The position numbers and the translations under genes are program-made. The notes beneath the pieces were generated by a model. It searched no databases. It was given only the letters and a program-made list of their open reading frames with translations, and was not told the DNA's origin. This document shows positions 11,714 through 24,179 of a stretch of DNA of 64,000 nucleotides, piece by piece. Source of the DNA: Epiperipatus broadwayi (lineage: Eukaryota; Onychophora; Udeonychophora; Euonychophora; Peripatidae); assembly GCA_028023455.1 (NCBI GenBank), contig JAQFVV010000151.1:1607097-1671096 (forward strand), read 5' to 3'. Within the stretch, counting starts at the first letter, position 1. Every line of letters starts with the position of its first letter.

Positions 11714-13450
11714 GGTGTGGCCGTTCCAACTCCAAGAGAAAAAGACAAACCAAATAATAATAATAAAATGAATTTTCAAATGATTGTACAAAATAATTAT
11801 GAAGGACAAATATGTCCACAAATAGAATACACTGGTTCACTATTCTGTTGTATTGTTATTTTGCATAGCTGTCATTTAACTTTTTCAGCAGAAAACTTTT
11901 CTTTCTGAAATACTTCAGTACCGTATCGAATTGTAGCTTTCTTCTATGTTCTATCCTCTGCTGAATGAAAATAATCAATACTGCACTTCTTTAGAATAAC
12001 ATTGAGATGATCTTTATAATGTAAATAGGCTTTACTATGCTCAAGATCACCATAAAACAACCTTTTGGGATGTTTTGTAGTGTTCATTTATTTTATAAAC
12101 AAAGATGTGGTTTTATAATTGTGATACCTATATTATCACATCCAGCAAGTCAAAGAACATGGATTGGTCTTATGATCTTGCCCTTTGTATTTTTTAAGAC
12201 TTTACCATGCATCTTTAAATTAAACTTGTCTAATCCATTTACGTTACATCGATAGGGTGTTCAAGCCTCACTTCTAAACAGAAATGAGGGGAAATAACAG
12301 CACTTTATAAAGCTTAATTTAGTTGCGGCAGTTATTTCTTTGTGATGAATTACCCAATCTTAAACAGCAGCAGCATATTGGAGTCTGTATTACATCTAAA
12401 CACTAAGTACTCTTTTCTACTTAAAAAAGCTACCAAAATATATATTACATTCTCATGTTGGTAACCATTCAAATTAAAAGTTTCCTGGGGACTGTTTTTC
12501 CCATCACTAGGCTGTTAACGGAATTAAGTTTTTCGAGTATTAATTACTAAACTAACGTCTGTATATATTGCATTCAAAACAATGTCATTTTGTAGGTCAT
12601 CTGCCTTTTGAACTGGCAAAAGTAACACAATCATCAGCATACTGTAAACCCAGAATCTGAGAATTAAATTTTTTTGTTTTTGCTTTTAACGGATTTGCAT
12701 TAAACTAATCAATCATAAAAATCAAAAACAACATTTGAACGTTCCTGTTTAATGCCACTTTTTTGTTTCACATGCCTCATATTTTCCATCTATAATAACA
12801 CTTTCTATTCATTCGATTTTATAAGCTGTGTAATATAAATAAACTTTGGTGGACAAGTGCCATAGATCTATTCAGTAAATGCCAAATCATTAAAAATAAT
12901 ATATAAATTGGTTATTTGGTTCAAACACACTTTTCTTGCATTTGCCTGGCAAAAAAAAATCAAATAACTAACATATCTACACTATATTTTAAAACTTCTC
13001 CACAGATCCATCAGCACTTATAGCCTTTCTATTTTACAAAAAACTGTTTTGACTTCAATAAGCTGGATATCTTTGTCCAAATCTTGAGTAGATAAAATGA
13101 ATAAATCATTAAAAATGATCATCTCGATTCGTGTATTATTATTCAAAAAATGATCAACGTACTTGTTTTATTTATTCCAAATATCATTATCGTCATATAA
13201 GAGAGAGTCATTGTTGGATTTGATAGAATTATGATTCCATTTCTTACATCCATATGTCACTTTCAATACAACAAAAAAAGATCTAGAATGACCACAATCA
13301 ATAAATGTCAGTATCTTCTTTACAGTTTAATACACCAATCATTTTTACGACTCCTTGTCAGTTGTTGAACTTTTGCCTTTAAATTTTTATATTTTATTAC
13401 GAGGTTCTACAATTTATTATTCTGCCAAACAGAAAATAACATTTTTTTTT
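11714..13450 (-). pseudogene. LINE relic with YADD motif, copy A1
   Basis: The minus strand around 12600-12650 reads LQYADDCVTFASSK, the catalytic box of a non-LTR reverse transcriptase. The segment is collinear with 19290-21110 (for example GGCCGTTCCAACTCCA near 11719 against GGCCGTGCTAATTCCA near 19299) and partly with 16030-16690. Stops and frameshifts are frequent. The low-coordinate end is the element's 3' end, and the high-coordinate limit is approximate. Confidence 0.72.
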
Positions 13451-13736
13451 AAATCAAGTCACTGATAGGAAAATTATTGTCAGACAACCAATCATGATTC
13501 TTTATTTTAATGAATCCAAAAATAGATTTACTTATATCCATAATAGACTCCTTAAGAGAATTCTATACCTCAATAATATGACAATCCTGAAGATTCACAT
13601 TAACAATTTTAGTGTTTAATAATTGTCAAAATTTAATATGTATAATAAATCCTTCTAAAAAATGAACAGCAATTTACTTGTGGATAGGATTGGAAATAAG
13701 ACCTATTTTTTAATGCAACTCTCGTTTAAACTTTGT

Positions 13737-13951
13737 AGCATACTAAAGTAATCAATAGATACAGAAAGCTTTCTGCATAAAATCCCTATCTAGTGCCTAC
13801 TCATCCAATATCCCCAGACTAGTTTCTAGCTTGAGGCTTTCATTAGTGAGGAGTCTTGGATCTGAGAGCACTGCACTTAGATCTTAGGATCCATTGATTA
13901 CTCTGCTTTGCACTGAGTGGCGCAACTGTATGGAAAATTTTGCCTCTGCAA
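13737..13951. repeat. Family FB copy, short fold-back
   Basis: Contains the left-arm blocks (CATAAAATCCCTATCTAGTG, CCCCAGACTAGTTTCTAG, CTTAGATCTTAGGATC) followed at once by the opposite arm (ATCCATTGATTACTCTG, then CACTGAGTGGCGCAACTG). It is therefore a partial fold-back with unequal arms. No target duplication was found. Confidence 0.8.
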
Positions 13952-14229
13952 AATAATATAATACAATTATTTTTTTTTAGAATTTGTTTTTAAAGGAAAA
14001 GTCAAGGTCAGCTATGTTAAGTTTTTAATAATCAATTTGGATTTATACACACATTTAAAATAATACATGTAAGCAGTAAGTCAAATGGCGATATTTTTTT
14101 TTAAAATTAGAATGTGTAATTTCTTGAATGAATATTAATAGTTTTTCCATCATTAAGAATAGGCCATTGAAATTTTTTAATTTTATGAGACTAAAATCAA
14201 ATTGCAATATTTAACATAGCACATTTTTG

Positions 14230-14815
14230 CAGGATGGTAGTACCTATAAATTTGTAGCCAATGCTGCCCAATTCAATATCCCCATATTAGTTTTTAGTTT
14301 ATTGCTTTCATCACTGAACAGCTTTTGAGTCTGAGAGAAATGGGTCTGGTTCTTTTGGATTTAATGCATCTTTACTTTTTTGTTTCACTGTCAAGCTAGC
14401 TCAAACTGAAAAATATGTTTTCAATCAAAGCTACTTTGCCTGTGCAGTTACATAGATTAGAAATCAGTTTCATATCTACATATATTATGAAGACCTTAGT
14501 TTTTGTAATAGAGGCAAAGCAGCTTGGATTGAAAATATTAACATGTTTTTCAGTTTGAGTTAATAACTTGATAGTAAAAAAAAAGAAGGAAAAAATGGTT
14601 GCTAGAGGAAAAGTGTATTAGACCCAAAAGATCTGGGTGCCCTTATCTTACATCCGAAAGTTCCCTCACTGATAAGCTTGAAACTAGTTTAGGGATATTG
14701 AATAAGATATCATAGGAAAGAGACTTAATAAGCACTACCAGCTAGCATTTATTGAATACTAGAGTTTACACTAAATGGTAAAAATTTGAGGGGAAAAAAA
14801 ACAAATGCTGAACAG
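14230..14815. repeat. Old diverged FB-like palindrome
   Basis: Left-arm blocks such as CAATATCCCCATATTAG and TTTTGGATTTAATGCA are mirrored in the right arm by AAAAGATCTGGGTGCC and GAAACTAGTTTAGGGATATT, with a centre near 14480. Divergence from the other FB copies is high, so this is either an older insertion or a related subfamily. Confidence 0.6.
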
Positions 14816-15180
14816 CATAATATAAGCAGAAGTTATTTTATTGGTTATTTAACCGAAAATTATATACTGCTGTTGGGAATAAAGAGATAGAAGAATTGAT
14901 TTATTTAGGGGTTGTTTATTCTGCCTTGATGTCTAAATACCATTACTCTCTGTAATATGTTTTGTTTGATTGCTGGTGTATAGCTGACTCGTAGTTGACA
15001 TCTTTAGGCTTTATTTTTTCCTGAAAAACTTATAGTCTTAGCATAATTCTAGTTGTTTTGTGATGAGTCTATAAAATATAAACAATGTAGTTGAATTGAT
15101 GTCATTTATATTAATACAATATACCATATAATGAACTGTAGATGCAGGTTTTTGTCAAGCTATTAACTATTCTATATATT

Positions 15181-15545
15181 AAACTTTTCTATATACTCTC
15201 CTCATATACACTTCAATGTAATTTTTATATAATTTCTCCTTTATTTTTCTTAAAGTTGCGACTGTCCTGCAGTCTTCATCAGAGCTACAATATTTAAACA
15301 TATCATATAAACATTATTTTACATATATACATTATTATTCCTAATTACATCTAATTTTACTTTTACATCTTTTAATTTATACTTATTATTTATTTATTTA
15401 TTATTATTTTTATCCTTTTCTATTTTATTTTTACCTCTAATTTATCTATCATTCTACTTTCATTCTTTTATATCACTATAAAGGAGAAATTATAGAAAAA
15501 TTGCATTGAAGTGTTTATGAGGAGAGTATATAGAAAAGTTTGATA
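15181..15545. repeat. Palindromic element carrying a hammerhead-like motif
   Basis: The left arm (15181-15243, AAACTTTTCTATATACTCTC and onward) is the inverse of the right arm (15479-15542, ending GAGAGTATATAGAAAAGTTT). Just inside the left arm, the minus strand has CTGATGA (15276-15282), stem GACTG/CAGTC and GCAAC, a one-base variant of GAAAC, at 15255-15259. The middle is a T/A-rich stretch of about 200 bp. No protein is encoded. Confidence 0.72.
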
Positions 15546-16030
15546 TATATATTAAGAAAGTGAAAAGGAGAAGGTAAGAATAATAATACAAGTTATTAAC
15601 TACATTATAATGAAATTTGGATCTGATTGGTTGTGAAAATTTTGTCAGAAATGAAATTGTTTATCTATTCAATAAATTTGATCAAGACTAAATCGATTAA
15701 TCACATTGTGAGTGTAGACAATAAACTTTTAAGGAAAAATGTATTTCTGATATAACTATTTATTATGAATAGAAACCTTTTTAATTATTTAAATTGCAAT
15801 CTTTATTTGACAAAATAAAAACAATTCAATAGTGATATTTATACATTAAGCAGACATATGGTAGGCCGTTACTATTTTAAAATTAATACTTCTCATAAAT
15901 CCAGCACCATGCCAATGACGGCAAAAAGTCAATTTGAGATCCCTGCTACAATGAACAGGATTAAGCAGATTAATAAAACTTTCAAATATGTTTCTTAATA
16001 CTGTTATTTTAATTATTAATTTTTACTTTT
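15545..16030. other. Unassigned intron sequence
   Basis: Nothing recognised; A+T-rich. Confidence 0.35.
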
Positions 16031-16690
16031 GAATACATCATTACTATTTCTTTGCAATGAAATACTCCATCTTTTTTATCATATCCTTATGATGAAATAC
16101 TCCATCTTTTAACTTATTAAAAGCGGCAGCAACAATTCAACATCTAAGTCTACTCTTCTATTTAAGGTATTTAAAAAGATTTACATTCTCAAGCTGATAA
16201 TCATCTAAACCGAAAGTTGCCAAGGATTTTTTTCCCGTCACTGGCTGATAAAAAAACCTTAAGTTTTTTTAAATATTAATTAATAAATTGAGATCTTTAT
16301 AAGTAGCATTTAAAACATTAAGAACATTCTGTAAATTGTCTTTTGAACTGGCAAATGTCGCACAATCGTCAGCATATTATAAATCCAGAATCCAAAAAAG
16401 ATAAGGTTTTTGTTTTTAACTGATTCAAATGAAAACCTGTATCAGATCTTGGTCCCTGTCTGATTAAGCCACCTATAAACAATTCCAAAGACTGCCGTCA
16501 TAAAAATTGAAAGCAAAATTGGAGCAAATACGTTGTCCTGTTTCATGCTTTAACTCATGATCCAGACATTCTAGCGCTTTAAATTTTTTATGGTAAAATG
16601 CTAAACTATTTTGCCACATAACACATTCAAAGATGACGCTCCAGACAACTTGGAGAGAGAGAACTAATTGTTTTTCATTGTGACTCATTG
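16030..16690 (-). pseudogene. LINE relic with YADD motif, copy A2
   Basis: The minus strand near 16330-16385 reads YADDCATFASSKDNLQNVLN, the reverse transcriptase catalytic box plus the following helix, then farther on FGLDDYQLENVNLFKYL, a typical post-catalytic block of LINE reverse transcriptases. Upstream on the same strand, a block near 16500-16560 (HELKHETGQ) corresponds to the region before the catalytic box. It ends about 100 bp before ACP1 exon 3 and is antisense to ACP1. It is interrupted by stops. Confidence 0.78.
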
Positions 16691-16789
16691 TTTATTTTTT
16701 AAAATTATCATTCACTAGTTATGTTTATCATTCACAATTTGCTTTGTTTATTTACATTGTAAATGTGTTTCCTTTACAAAATGTTTCAG

Positions 16790-16903
16790 TGGAGAATAGA
16801 TAGTGCTGCTACAGCTGATTATCACATAGGAGAACCACCTGATCAGCGAGCGGTCAGTGTTTTGAAAAATCATGGAGTTGATGTTGACCATGTAGTACGA
16901 CAG
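16790..16903 (+). CDS. ACP1: ACP1 exon 3 (substrate-specificity segment)
   Basis: This exon of 114 nt (38 codons, phase 0 at both ends) starts after acceptor TGTTTCAG and ends at CAG before donor GTATAA. It reads WRIDSAATADYHIGEPPDQR, then a stretch ending HVVRQ, matching the WRVDSAA...G.PPDYR...HGI...H.ARQ block of animal LMW-PTPs. The Trp at its start corresponds to the variable position that helps set substrate preference in the family. In mammals this block is encoded by mutually exclusive alternative exons. I saw only one version here, but the flanking 9.2-kb intron is large enough to hide another. A short 95-bp intron follows. Confidence 0.95.
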
Positions 16904-16998
16904 GTATAAACTTTTTAAATTTTTTATGCAATGATTTCTGTTGAAAGTCATGTAAATCACAGATTAAATAAGGTATTGTATTTTTAATTTTTAATCAG

Positions 16999-17060
16999 GT
17001 GACTCCTGAGGATTTCTCTGAATTTAAATATATTTTTGGAATGGATCATGCCAATATCAA
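16999..17060 (+). CDS. ACP1: ACP1 exon 4
   Basis: Acceptor TTAATCAG, then 62 nt reading VTPEDFSEFKYIFGMDHANI plus two bases of a Lys codon, then donor GTAAGT. It matches the family block ...DF..FDYI..MD..N. The Asp after GM is the family's conserved structural residue. The split codon AA|A is completed by the first base of the next exon, confirming the phase. It is separated from exon 3 by only 95 bp, so these two exons form one compact cluster. Confidence 0.95.
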
Positions 17061-17264
17061 GTAAGTTTGCATTTATTTCTAATAAGCATACATGTACATA
17101 TAATATTCAATAAACCAATTGATACATACATGTAAACTTTAAAATAAATAAACTAAATGTAAGACTAAAGTTTATTATAGCAACAAAATCACATGACCTC
17201 TCATGCTTTCTAGAGCAATTCTCTTTACCCTTTTTTAAAGTCATCTACTGTAAACTTAAATAAT

Positions 17265-17345
17265 CAATGAGCAATAGATGGTGTAGTACTATAAAATCCC
17301 TATCTGGTGTTTATTAATTACTCAAGCTTACAAGAGATGGCTCTA
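17265..17345. repeat. FB family fragment
   Basis: Contains AAAATCCCTATCTGG and ATTACTCAAGCTTAC, degenerate FB blocks, within ACP1 intron 4. Confidence 0.45.
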
Positions 17346-17384
17346 AAATAGCATGATGATAACTTTAATTGGGTTACAAGTAAA

Positions 17385-17648
17385 GGGCAGGCAACAAGGT
17401 GGGTGAGAAAGGTAATGCGGTATGCAGAAGATTTGGATCAAGAATTTATATCAGTATACTTGTATAAAAGGTGGGATGATTGTATTAGGAAGATTGTTGA
17501 GTGTTATAATGGTAAGGAATGGGATAGAAGAATAGATGTATTAATAAAGAATAGGGAGTTGGAGAGATGGAGAACTAGTATGGAGAGTAAAACAAGTTTA
17601 AATATATATAGAAGTCAATGGAACATTGGGTGTGAGTTAATTATCTAA
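17385..17648 (+). pseudogene. LINE ORF2 C-terminal fragment, copy 1
   Basis: The + frame contains GQATRWVRKVMRYAED and ends with ELERWRTSMESKTSLNIYRS, the pattern W...M..K.SL..Y that precedes the C-terminal Cys/His domain of several non-LTR retrotransposon proteins. Its end, TTGGGTGTGAGTTAATT, recurs at about 25340, where the next part of the same domain (LLFKARAGALA) continues. The two pieces are thus different fragments of one LINE family. Confidence 0.6.
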
Positions 17649-17871
17649 TGATAGAAATAATAATAAAGATTATACTCTAGTAATTGCAAAGACTAAACGA
17701 GTTCTTAATAAGAATTTTTTTTTGGTAGACCATTATTGGAAATAAGAAATAGGTTCTTAAATGTTTTGTTTGAAGAGTGGCGTTCATATGGTGTAAAGAT
17801 TTGAATGAATTTTGGAAAAAATTAAATTTGGAGAGTAGGGGTATTAAAATAGTGATAAAACTCTCCACACA

Positions 17872-17921
17872 TTAACAGCTTGTGTAGGCATAAGAAATGT
17901 GATGTTTAGTGGTTTAAGATT
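17872..17921. repeat. FB family end fragment
   Basis: AACTCTCCACACATTAAC, CAGCTTGTGTAGGCATA and TGTGATGTTTAGTGG are the reverse complement of the terminal 60 bp of the FB copy at 46503. Confidence 0.6.
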
Positions 17922-18069
17922 AACGTTTGAATCTTTAAATACAAAAACTTTTTTTTTTTAAATATATCTGATTTCTCCAAAAAAATAATGTTTATTAAAA
18001 TCTAATCTTTTGGGCATTTCTTTATCATTAATTAAAAACAATAAAATCTAAAAATAAATCATTTCTGAA

Positions 18070-18345
18070 CACTTGAATTCAATGCTTTTTTATAATCTTT
18101 GATTTTAATTTATTAGCAGTTTCAACTGATCCAGCCTTCATCGGAGCTAAAAATAATTTTATTGAAAATACTTTAATATTTCTATATAGATTACTTAATT
18201 TTAAAATATTAACGCAAAGCAATTAATAAATTTTAATGTTTAAATTAAAATTATTTTTTAGCTTTGACGAAGACTGGATCAATTGAAACTAGGAGTAAAT
18301 TAAAATTGAAGACTATGATAAAGCATTGGATTGAAGTTTATAGAA
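18070..18345. repeat. Palindromic element with a hammerhead-like motif in both arms
   Basis: Left arm about 18079-18155 and right arm about 18250-18335 are inverse copies. The left has CAGTTTCAACTGATCCAGCC followed by TTCATCGGAGC, and the right has GACGAAGACTGGATCAATTG followed by AAACT. The motif is more degenerate than at 43966 or 5596. The element lies in ACP1 intron 4. Confidence 0.65.
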
Positions 18346-18681
18346 TTGGGTTTTTTTAATGCTTTTGTAATAAATATTACATTTTTCCAAAATACAAATT
18401 TGTATTAGCAAGAAATTGTCATGGAAGAAAGCTTGTTACGTACAAAATATCATTTAATCGACTTGATTTAGTGACATTTAAAATTCAAGTTTACTGAAGT
18501 TTAAAATTATTTACTTTTTTTTGCACTTAAATTTTAAAGCAATTGTGATTATAGTATTATATAATAAATTTCAGATGCTTATTCCTAAGGTTACAGCCTT
18601 GGTAAATATTACTTAATATAATAATGTGCGTTTAATAAAAATTTATAATTATAATATTCATATTGTTTTATTTTATTACAG

Positions 18682-18781
18682 AAATTTAAAAAGTAAAGAG
18701 CCTAAACATTCGACAACACAGATTCAGTTATTAGGAGAATATGATCCACAGAAAGAATTGATAATTGCTGATCCATATTAT
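18682..18781 (+). CDS. ACP1: ACP1 exon 5 (general-acid Asp)
   Basis: Acceptor TTTTATTACAG, then 100 nt, then donor GTAAGT. The first base completes Lys. The exon reads NLKSKEP, a Ser/Thr-rich stretch, IQLLGEYDP and finally ELIIADPYY. The Asp of DPYY is the general acid of LMW-PTPs, and the two tyrosines after Pro are the conserved regulatory phosphorylation sites known in this family. The exon ends in phase 0. It is followed by the window's largest intron, about 20.9 kb. Confidence 0.95.
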
Positions 18782-19289
18782 GTAAGTTCTTTTGATTTAT
18801 ATCTCTTAGTAGATAGATATATGAAAGTACATGTATTGTATGGTGTAGATTCTTGCCTAATCTTGCTTCTTAAGTTATCTTGGCTAATAAGTTAATTTAC
18901 CCTAATTATTTACGACATTCTTAAATAATTTATTATAGATATAGTATAAAAATAAATTTTACGCATTTTTTTAATTAATGAAGGTTTTGTCTTTCTGAAG
19001 ATATAATCTAACTTCAGTTGAAATGTAAGTTCTAGAATAACAAACAAAAAAAGATTTGTAATTTTTTTGCAATATTCGTATATTTTTGATGGGTTTATTT
19101 ACCAGATTGAAGTATGGAACAAAACATTGGGTAATTTAGACCTTTTGATGGGCATGTAGACCTGGTAAAGAATGTGATAAATATTTAGATTATTGATATT
19201 CTATTCAGTATATATTATGCTGATATTGTATTCAAATTGTTCCACAGTCACTATTTTGATGCTTATTAAATTCGTTTGTACAATTGTCA

Positions 19290-21110
19290 GCTCTCATGGC
19301 CGTGCTAATTCCAGAAAATGGTGAAAGAGATAAAAAGAACAGGAAGTTAAAGATGAATTTTGTGATTAATCAAAACTATCCAATCTGTTTGATGTCCTCC
19401 ATGGCTGTATTTAATCTCTTCTGCAGAAAACTTTTATTTGTGAAAAATTTTAGTCTCTTCCCTAAATCTAATCTTCATATTCTATTTTCAGTCATATCCT
19501 CCTAATGAAAACAATCATTATTCATCTCTGTTCAGTATTTTTGAGATTATAATGTAATTATAGTTTGCCTTCATCTTGAAAATGTTGCTTAATTATTTGA
19601 TATTTTTAAGAAATTTGTTATAAATCTGTTATTCTTTGATCTACTTCTTTCACAATCCAATGACAATATGCTTTACAGTATTGTGTCAGTAAGCTGAAGA
19701 ACATAGCGATTGGCCTTATGATTCATCATCGTATTTTCTGAATGTTATAGAGCAACCTTAAATGAAATTCTTACAGTGCCTTTATGTTATTGATCAAATC
19801 TTCGTCTCACTTCCTTGCAATAAATTTTGTAGAATATTTTTTTTATATACAAATTTGCCATCTTAAAACTTGTTAAATGCAGAAGCAACCTAGTAGTGTA
19901 TGTGCCGCACTTCGGCACTCGAGTTCATATTGCTACCTAAAAAGCTATTGAGATATTTTAAACTGATTTATCATTTCAGGTTTATAACTACCCAATCAGA
20001 AGTTGCTGAAATCACCGGATAGTTTCTTTTTTGTTTTTTTAACATTAATTACCAAATAAATTTTTTATAAAGTGCACTCAAAACATTAAGATCATTCCGA
20101 AGATCAATTTTTGATTTTGCAAGAATTGCACGATCGTCGGCTTACGGCAAATCTAAAAACCAAGAAGTTAACATTCTTGTTTTTGCTTTTAATCATAATT
20201 AATTTACAAATTCTACCAACAAATTTATATCACATCTTGGTGCCTGGTTTATGGAAGAAAAAATTACAAGTTACTATACTTTCTTTTATCCGATCAATTT
20301 TTCATAGAATATCACTATTATTCATTACAGAAAAAAAAATGTATTATGTATATTATCAAATAGGCTGCATCCAGATGTAGGTGAGATATTGCTAGATACA
20401 CTATTGTTTTAGATAATCAAAAAGTGCTATAGATTTGTTATTTTTCCTCTCTGCCATTAATAATGTTTATATGAATAAACTCCTATAGACAACTAATTTT
20501 TTAAAAATATTACTGAATAATAAAAGCAATATATGAATGACTTCTTTGCTCATTTCTTTTTACATATTTTTTTTTTTTTTACGTTGAATCTGATAATGAC
20601 TCATTGATGAGTGGAAATGGTTGGTTTAATAAAATATTTGAAAGCATTTTTTCATATAATGGATAACATTGATATACCATAGTAATTACTGTAATCTTTT
20701 CTAAACCCCCTATTTTAGACACACAAGAATTAATTAAAGTCAGAAGGCACAATTTCATCTCTCCATATTTGCCTTAAAAAGTTTTATACTTTGAAATTAA
20801 CATATATTGTCATCATATTTTGAAACTTTTCTGCGGATTCCATCAGAATATACCTTTGTTTCATTTTTAAGATTATGGAGATCTTTGAATATCATTAAAC
20901 TGGTTTATAATTGTCTTAATCTAAATAAATAGATAAGATGGATATAATGTTAAAAGAAGTTTTTTGAATTCTTGTATCTTTATTCAAAATGATGATCACA
21001 AGATTCCCTCCTTCAGTTTGAAATGTCATGTGACTTGATGTAAAATAGTTTCTTACACAGAGGTCAAAAGTTTCTGCACGTAGTCAATATGTCCTGATAA
21101 GCTGTTAGCT
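19290..21110 (-). pseudogene. LINE relic with ADD motif, copy A3
   Basis: Collinear with copy A1. The minus strand near 20100-20155 reads ADDRAILAKSKIDLRNDLNV, the catalytic box with the preceding Tyr codon lost to a stop. TCTGCGGATTCCATCAGAAT near 20830 matches TCCACAGATCCATCAGCACT of copy A1 near 13000. It is inactive and antisense in ACP1 intron 5. Confidence 0.72.
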
Positions 21111-21346
21111 GAATTAAACATTTTCTCTTCTATAATTCTTACATAACACAATAAACTCATCTACCTTTTATTTCTTATTACCTAATTATTTTTGTATCTG
21201 TGTTTTATGTTTTTGTCTTTTTTTTACTGCTTATCCCATTTTGATAGTTCTGTTATTCTCATATTCTCCAATTTCATTATAAAGACTTAAACAAAAAATC
21301 ACAAATCTCTACCCCTTTCATTTTCTCCCCTGTTGTCCATATAATT

Positions 21347-24147
21347 CAGGTGTGTCCAAGATGGTACCTGCAATCTAACACTGACAAATTATAGTGATAA
21401 ATTCAGAACTGATTTGAAAATAAAAAATAAACGGGCTTGTATTTTCTAATTAGTGATTCTCGGCTTCAACTTACGATAATGTGAAAACCCTACGTACTAC
21501 ACGTGTGTACTTTGCATCATTCGATAAAAAATAAAGATGTTATGATTTTTGTAAATAGAACTTTTTTCTTTTTTTCATTGTGTTATTCTTATGGTTTAAT
21601 GTTTCCCAAGAAATTTATAGCGGTGAATAATGGTTAATCAACAGATTCAAGCATTATTCGTGATTTCTCATCATGGAGCTTAACAAACTAAGCTTCTTTC
21701 ATAATTTTTGCTAACGATTTCTTAAAAGTAAAAGTAATTATAATGTCTAAAAAAAAAAGAATTAACCAGCCATCTTTGCTCATAAACATAGAGATTATCT
21801 TTACCACACGATCTTTTTTCTGATGAATTAGTCTTTTGATGATTGAACGTTATTACTAGATTTTCAGTCACTCCTAAACATTTTTTTTTTTTGTTATTAT
21901 TTTATAGAAAAATAGTTGGTAAAAAATCATTTATGATATTCCTTTTATATATTTTCTTGTCTAAATTTTAACAATAAAAAAAAGCCAAATATTACAAGTA
22001 AAAATTGCAGTAAAATTTAGCCCAATTAGATATATGTGTGACCACAGTTATATATGTAAACATGACCATTGTGATGTAAAGCTATATATCAGATACATAG
22101 AGAAGTATAGTTGATAAAACTATTAAGAAAATTGCATTCAAATTATGGATCGATGCAGATAACCATAATATTCATGTGTACCATATAGTTTTTCATAGAT
22201 AAATATAAATTTATTAAACACCTGTAGAGGTCCCTACTATCACATTTTACACGCATATTCTCGAGGTTATAGCCTCAGTAAATATTACTTATAGATAAAT
22301 ATACAACTTCTGATATCTGGTTACTCAAATTGTGCTCTTAGTAGTTTCATAATATTCCAAAAAAACAGTACTATGTTGCCTGCCTAGAAAAAAGGCATGA
22401 AAGTTTTATTTATTTACTAGAGTGCCGATTAAACACAAACCAGTGTTCAGAGAGACTGCTTTATTGTTTATTGACTGAAATAGGTAATGTACTCTACAAA
22501 CTTCACCTCTCTTATCTTTATTTAGGAGAGTTATCTGATTTTCCAATTTCTGCAACATCTTTCTACATTGTTGCTTTGACTTTGTGATCAGATGAGGAGA
22601 AACGATAATGACATACTTAGTTTTATGGATTATCATTTTATTATATATCAGCATGCCTTGTGTGCAAAAGTTTTTAAATTTAATCATATTATGAGTGTTG
22701 CCTTCAAAATTGTTAATAAAATAAGATCAAAAAGCTTGTTATGTTGTCAATTCCAGGATTTGCTAAAGGAATGTGAAAGTGAACATAGTGAATTGTTATT
22801 ACATACAGACATAAAGTGGTTAAGTCGAGCAAAATTTTTAATCAGATTCAGAGAACTTTTACCACAAATAAGATCATTTTTGGAAACTAAAGGTGATTCA
22901 TATTCAGAACTGAATGACAAAGAATGGTTTCTTGACCTTATCTTTTTCTGTGATATTACAGAAAAACTTAATAACTTAAATGTAGAACTACAAGGAAATA
23001 ATAAAACAATAATAATTATGATAAGCACTTTGAAGTCATTCAAGGAAAAATTTAATATGTTTGTAATGCAATTGAAGCGTTGTGATTTAAAACATTTTAA
23101 AAATATGGCAGATGAGTCTAAAGATAGAAACAATCTAATCTACAACAAATATGTTGAAAATATAATACTCCTCATAAAAGAATTTGAAGGAAGATTCATG
23201 GAATTCGACAAACTTGAAGATATCGCTAGTTTTTTGTCCTATACATTTAATGTTAACATCAATATCAAAGATATCGCTATGAAATTAAGTGAATTTATAC
23301 ATACAGATTCAGCAGACCTGGAAGAAGAAATAATAAATATTAAATGTGATATACATTTAAAATCAATGGCTTCAAATTACAGCTTCTGGATATTAATAAG
23401 CAAGGATAAATATCCACCTATTTGGAGAGTTTCTGCATATTTCAATGCATTTTTTGGTTCAACATATTTGTACAAATTAGCATTGTCCTGCATGAATGCA
23501 ATAAAAACTAAACTTAGGTCACAGTTATCGGATCTATATTTGAAATTGTGTTTAAAAATTAGTTTAAATTCATACGAGCCAAATTTTGACAAAGATTGCC
23601 AAAACTATGCAATGCCAAATATCATCAAAATAATAAAATAAATATTTTGTTTTTACTTTGTAATTTTTTTTGTTTGTAAAATTTGCATCTGATTTATTTT
23701 AATAAAATTCTAAAACAATAATTTTCTTTTTTTTTTCTCTCTATATTTTTTTGAATTTTTTTTTAAAATTTAGGACCAGCTCTGGAAAATAATTATTTAT
23801 AAGTAATTCAATAATTGTAATTTAATAAATATTTTATAAAGAACTTAAATAAATTATAATACTAAAGGTACTAAAGAGAACTGTGGTAATTTAATAGTAG
23901 TCAAAGTAAAATATTTTTGACAGTTCGTATAGAAAAAAAAAATCATCACTTCGTAAGTATCTTCTAAAAATGTCACCAATATTTGTGAATACCTAAAAAG
24001 CCCTTACAAAAAAAGAAACCAATTCATAAGTACATTAAATACTTTTCCCGTTTTCCAGTTTGAAGCCCTGAAAAAAACATAATAGTCCTCAGGTACACTT
24101 TCACCAAAAAAAGTAGCCCCCAACGTCTAAAAGTTTGGCCACCCCTG
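21347..24147 (+). mobile_element. hAT-superfamily DNA transposon, partly decayed
   Basis: The right terminal inverted repeat is clear: the end reads TTTGGCCACCCCTG, the reverse complement of CAGGGGTGGCCAAA, typical of Charlie-like hAT elements. A candidate left end, CAGGTGTGTCCAA, begins at 21347, giving an element of about 2.8 kb. The adjoining 8 bp are ATATAATT on the left and TTACAGTT on the right; they match at five of eight positions, compatible with a decayed 8-bp hAT target duplication but not proof. The transposase C-terminal part lies inside on the + strand. Confidence 0.72.
22592..23641 (+). pseudogene. hAT transposase, C-terminal two-thirds (ZBED/GTF2IRD2-like)
   Basis: An uninterrupted 349-codon frame, the longest in the window. 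Family similarity starts about residue 12 with DYHFIIYQHALCAKVFKF, which matches the HC.IHQ..LCAK motif of Charlie-like transposases; the Cys and second His positions have changed. IKWLSRAKFLIRF (about residue 75) matches the VRWLSRG..L.RF block. Near the C-terminus, residues about 288-320 (AFFGSTYLYKLALSCMN, then KTKLRSQLSDLYLK) are the hAT dimerisation region. No BED zinc finger or N-terminal catalytic part is seen upstream, so the protein is N-terminally truncated or that part has decayed. The Met used as start is arbitrary. Probably a dead transposase whose C-terminal frame happens to remain open. Confidence 0.82.
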
Positions 24148-24179
24148 TTACAGTTTATTCAGATTCTCTTTCAATATCT

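Noticed and set aside
22747-23133. 128-codon minus-strand frame opposite the hAT transposase
   Set aside because: It is the antisense shadow of the well-supported transposase frame and has no domain of its own.
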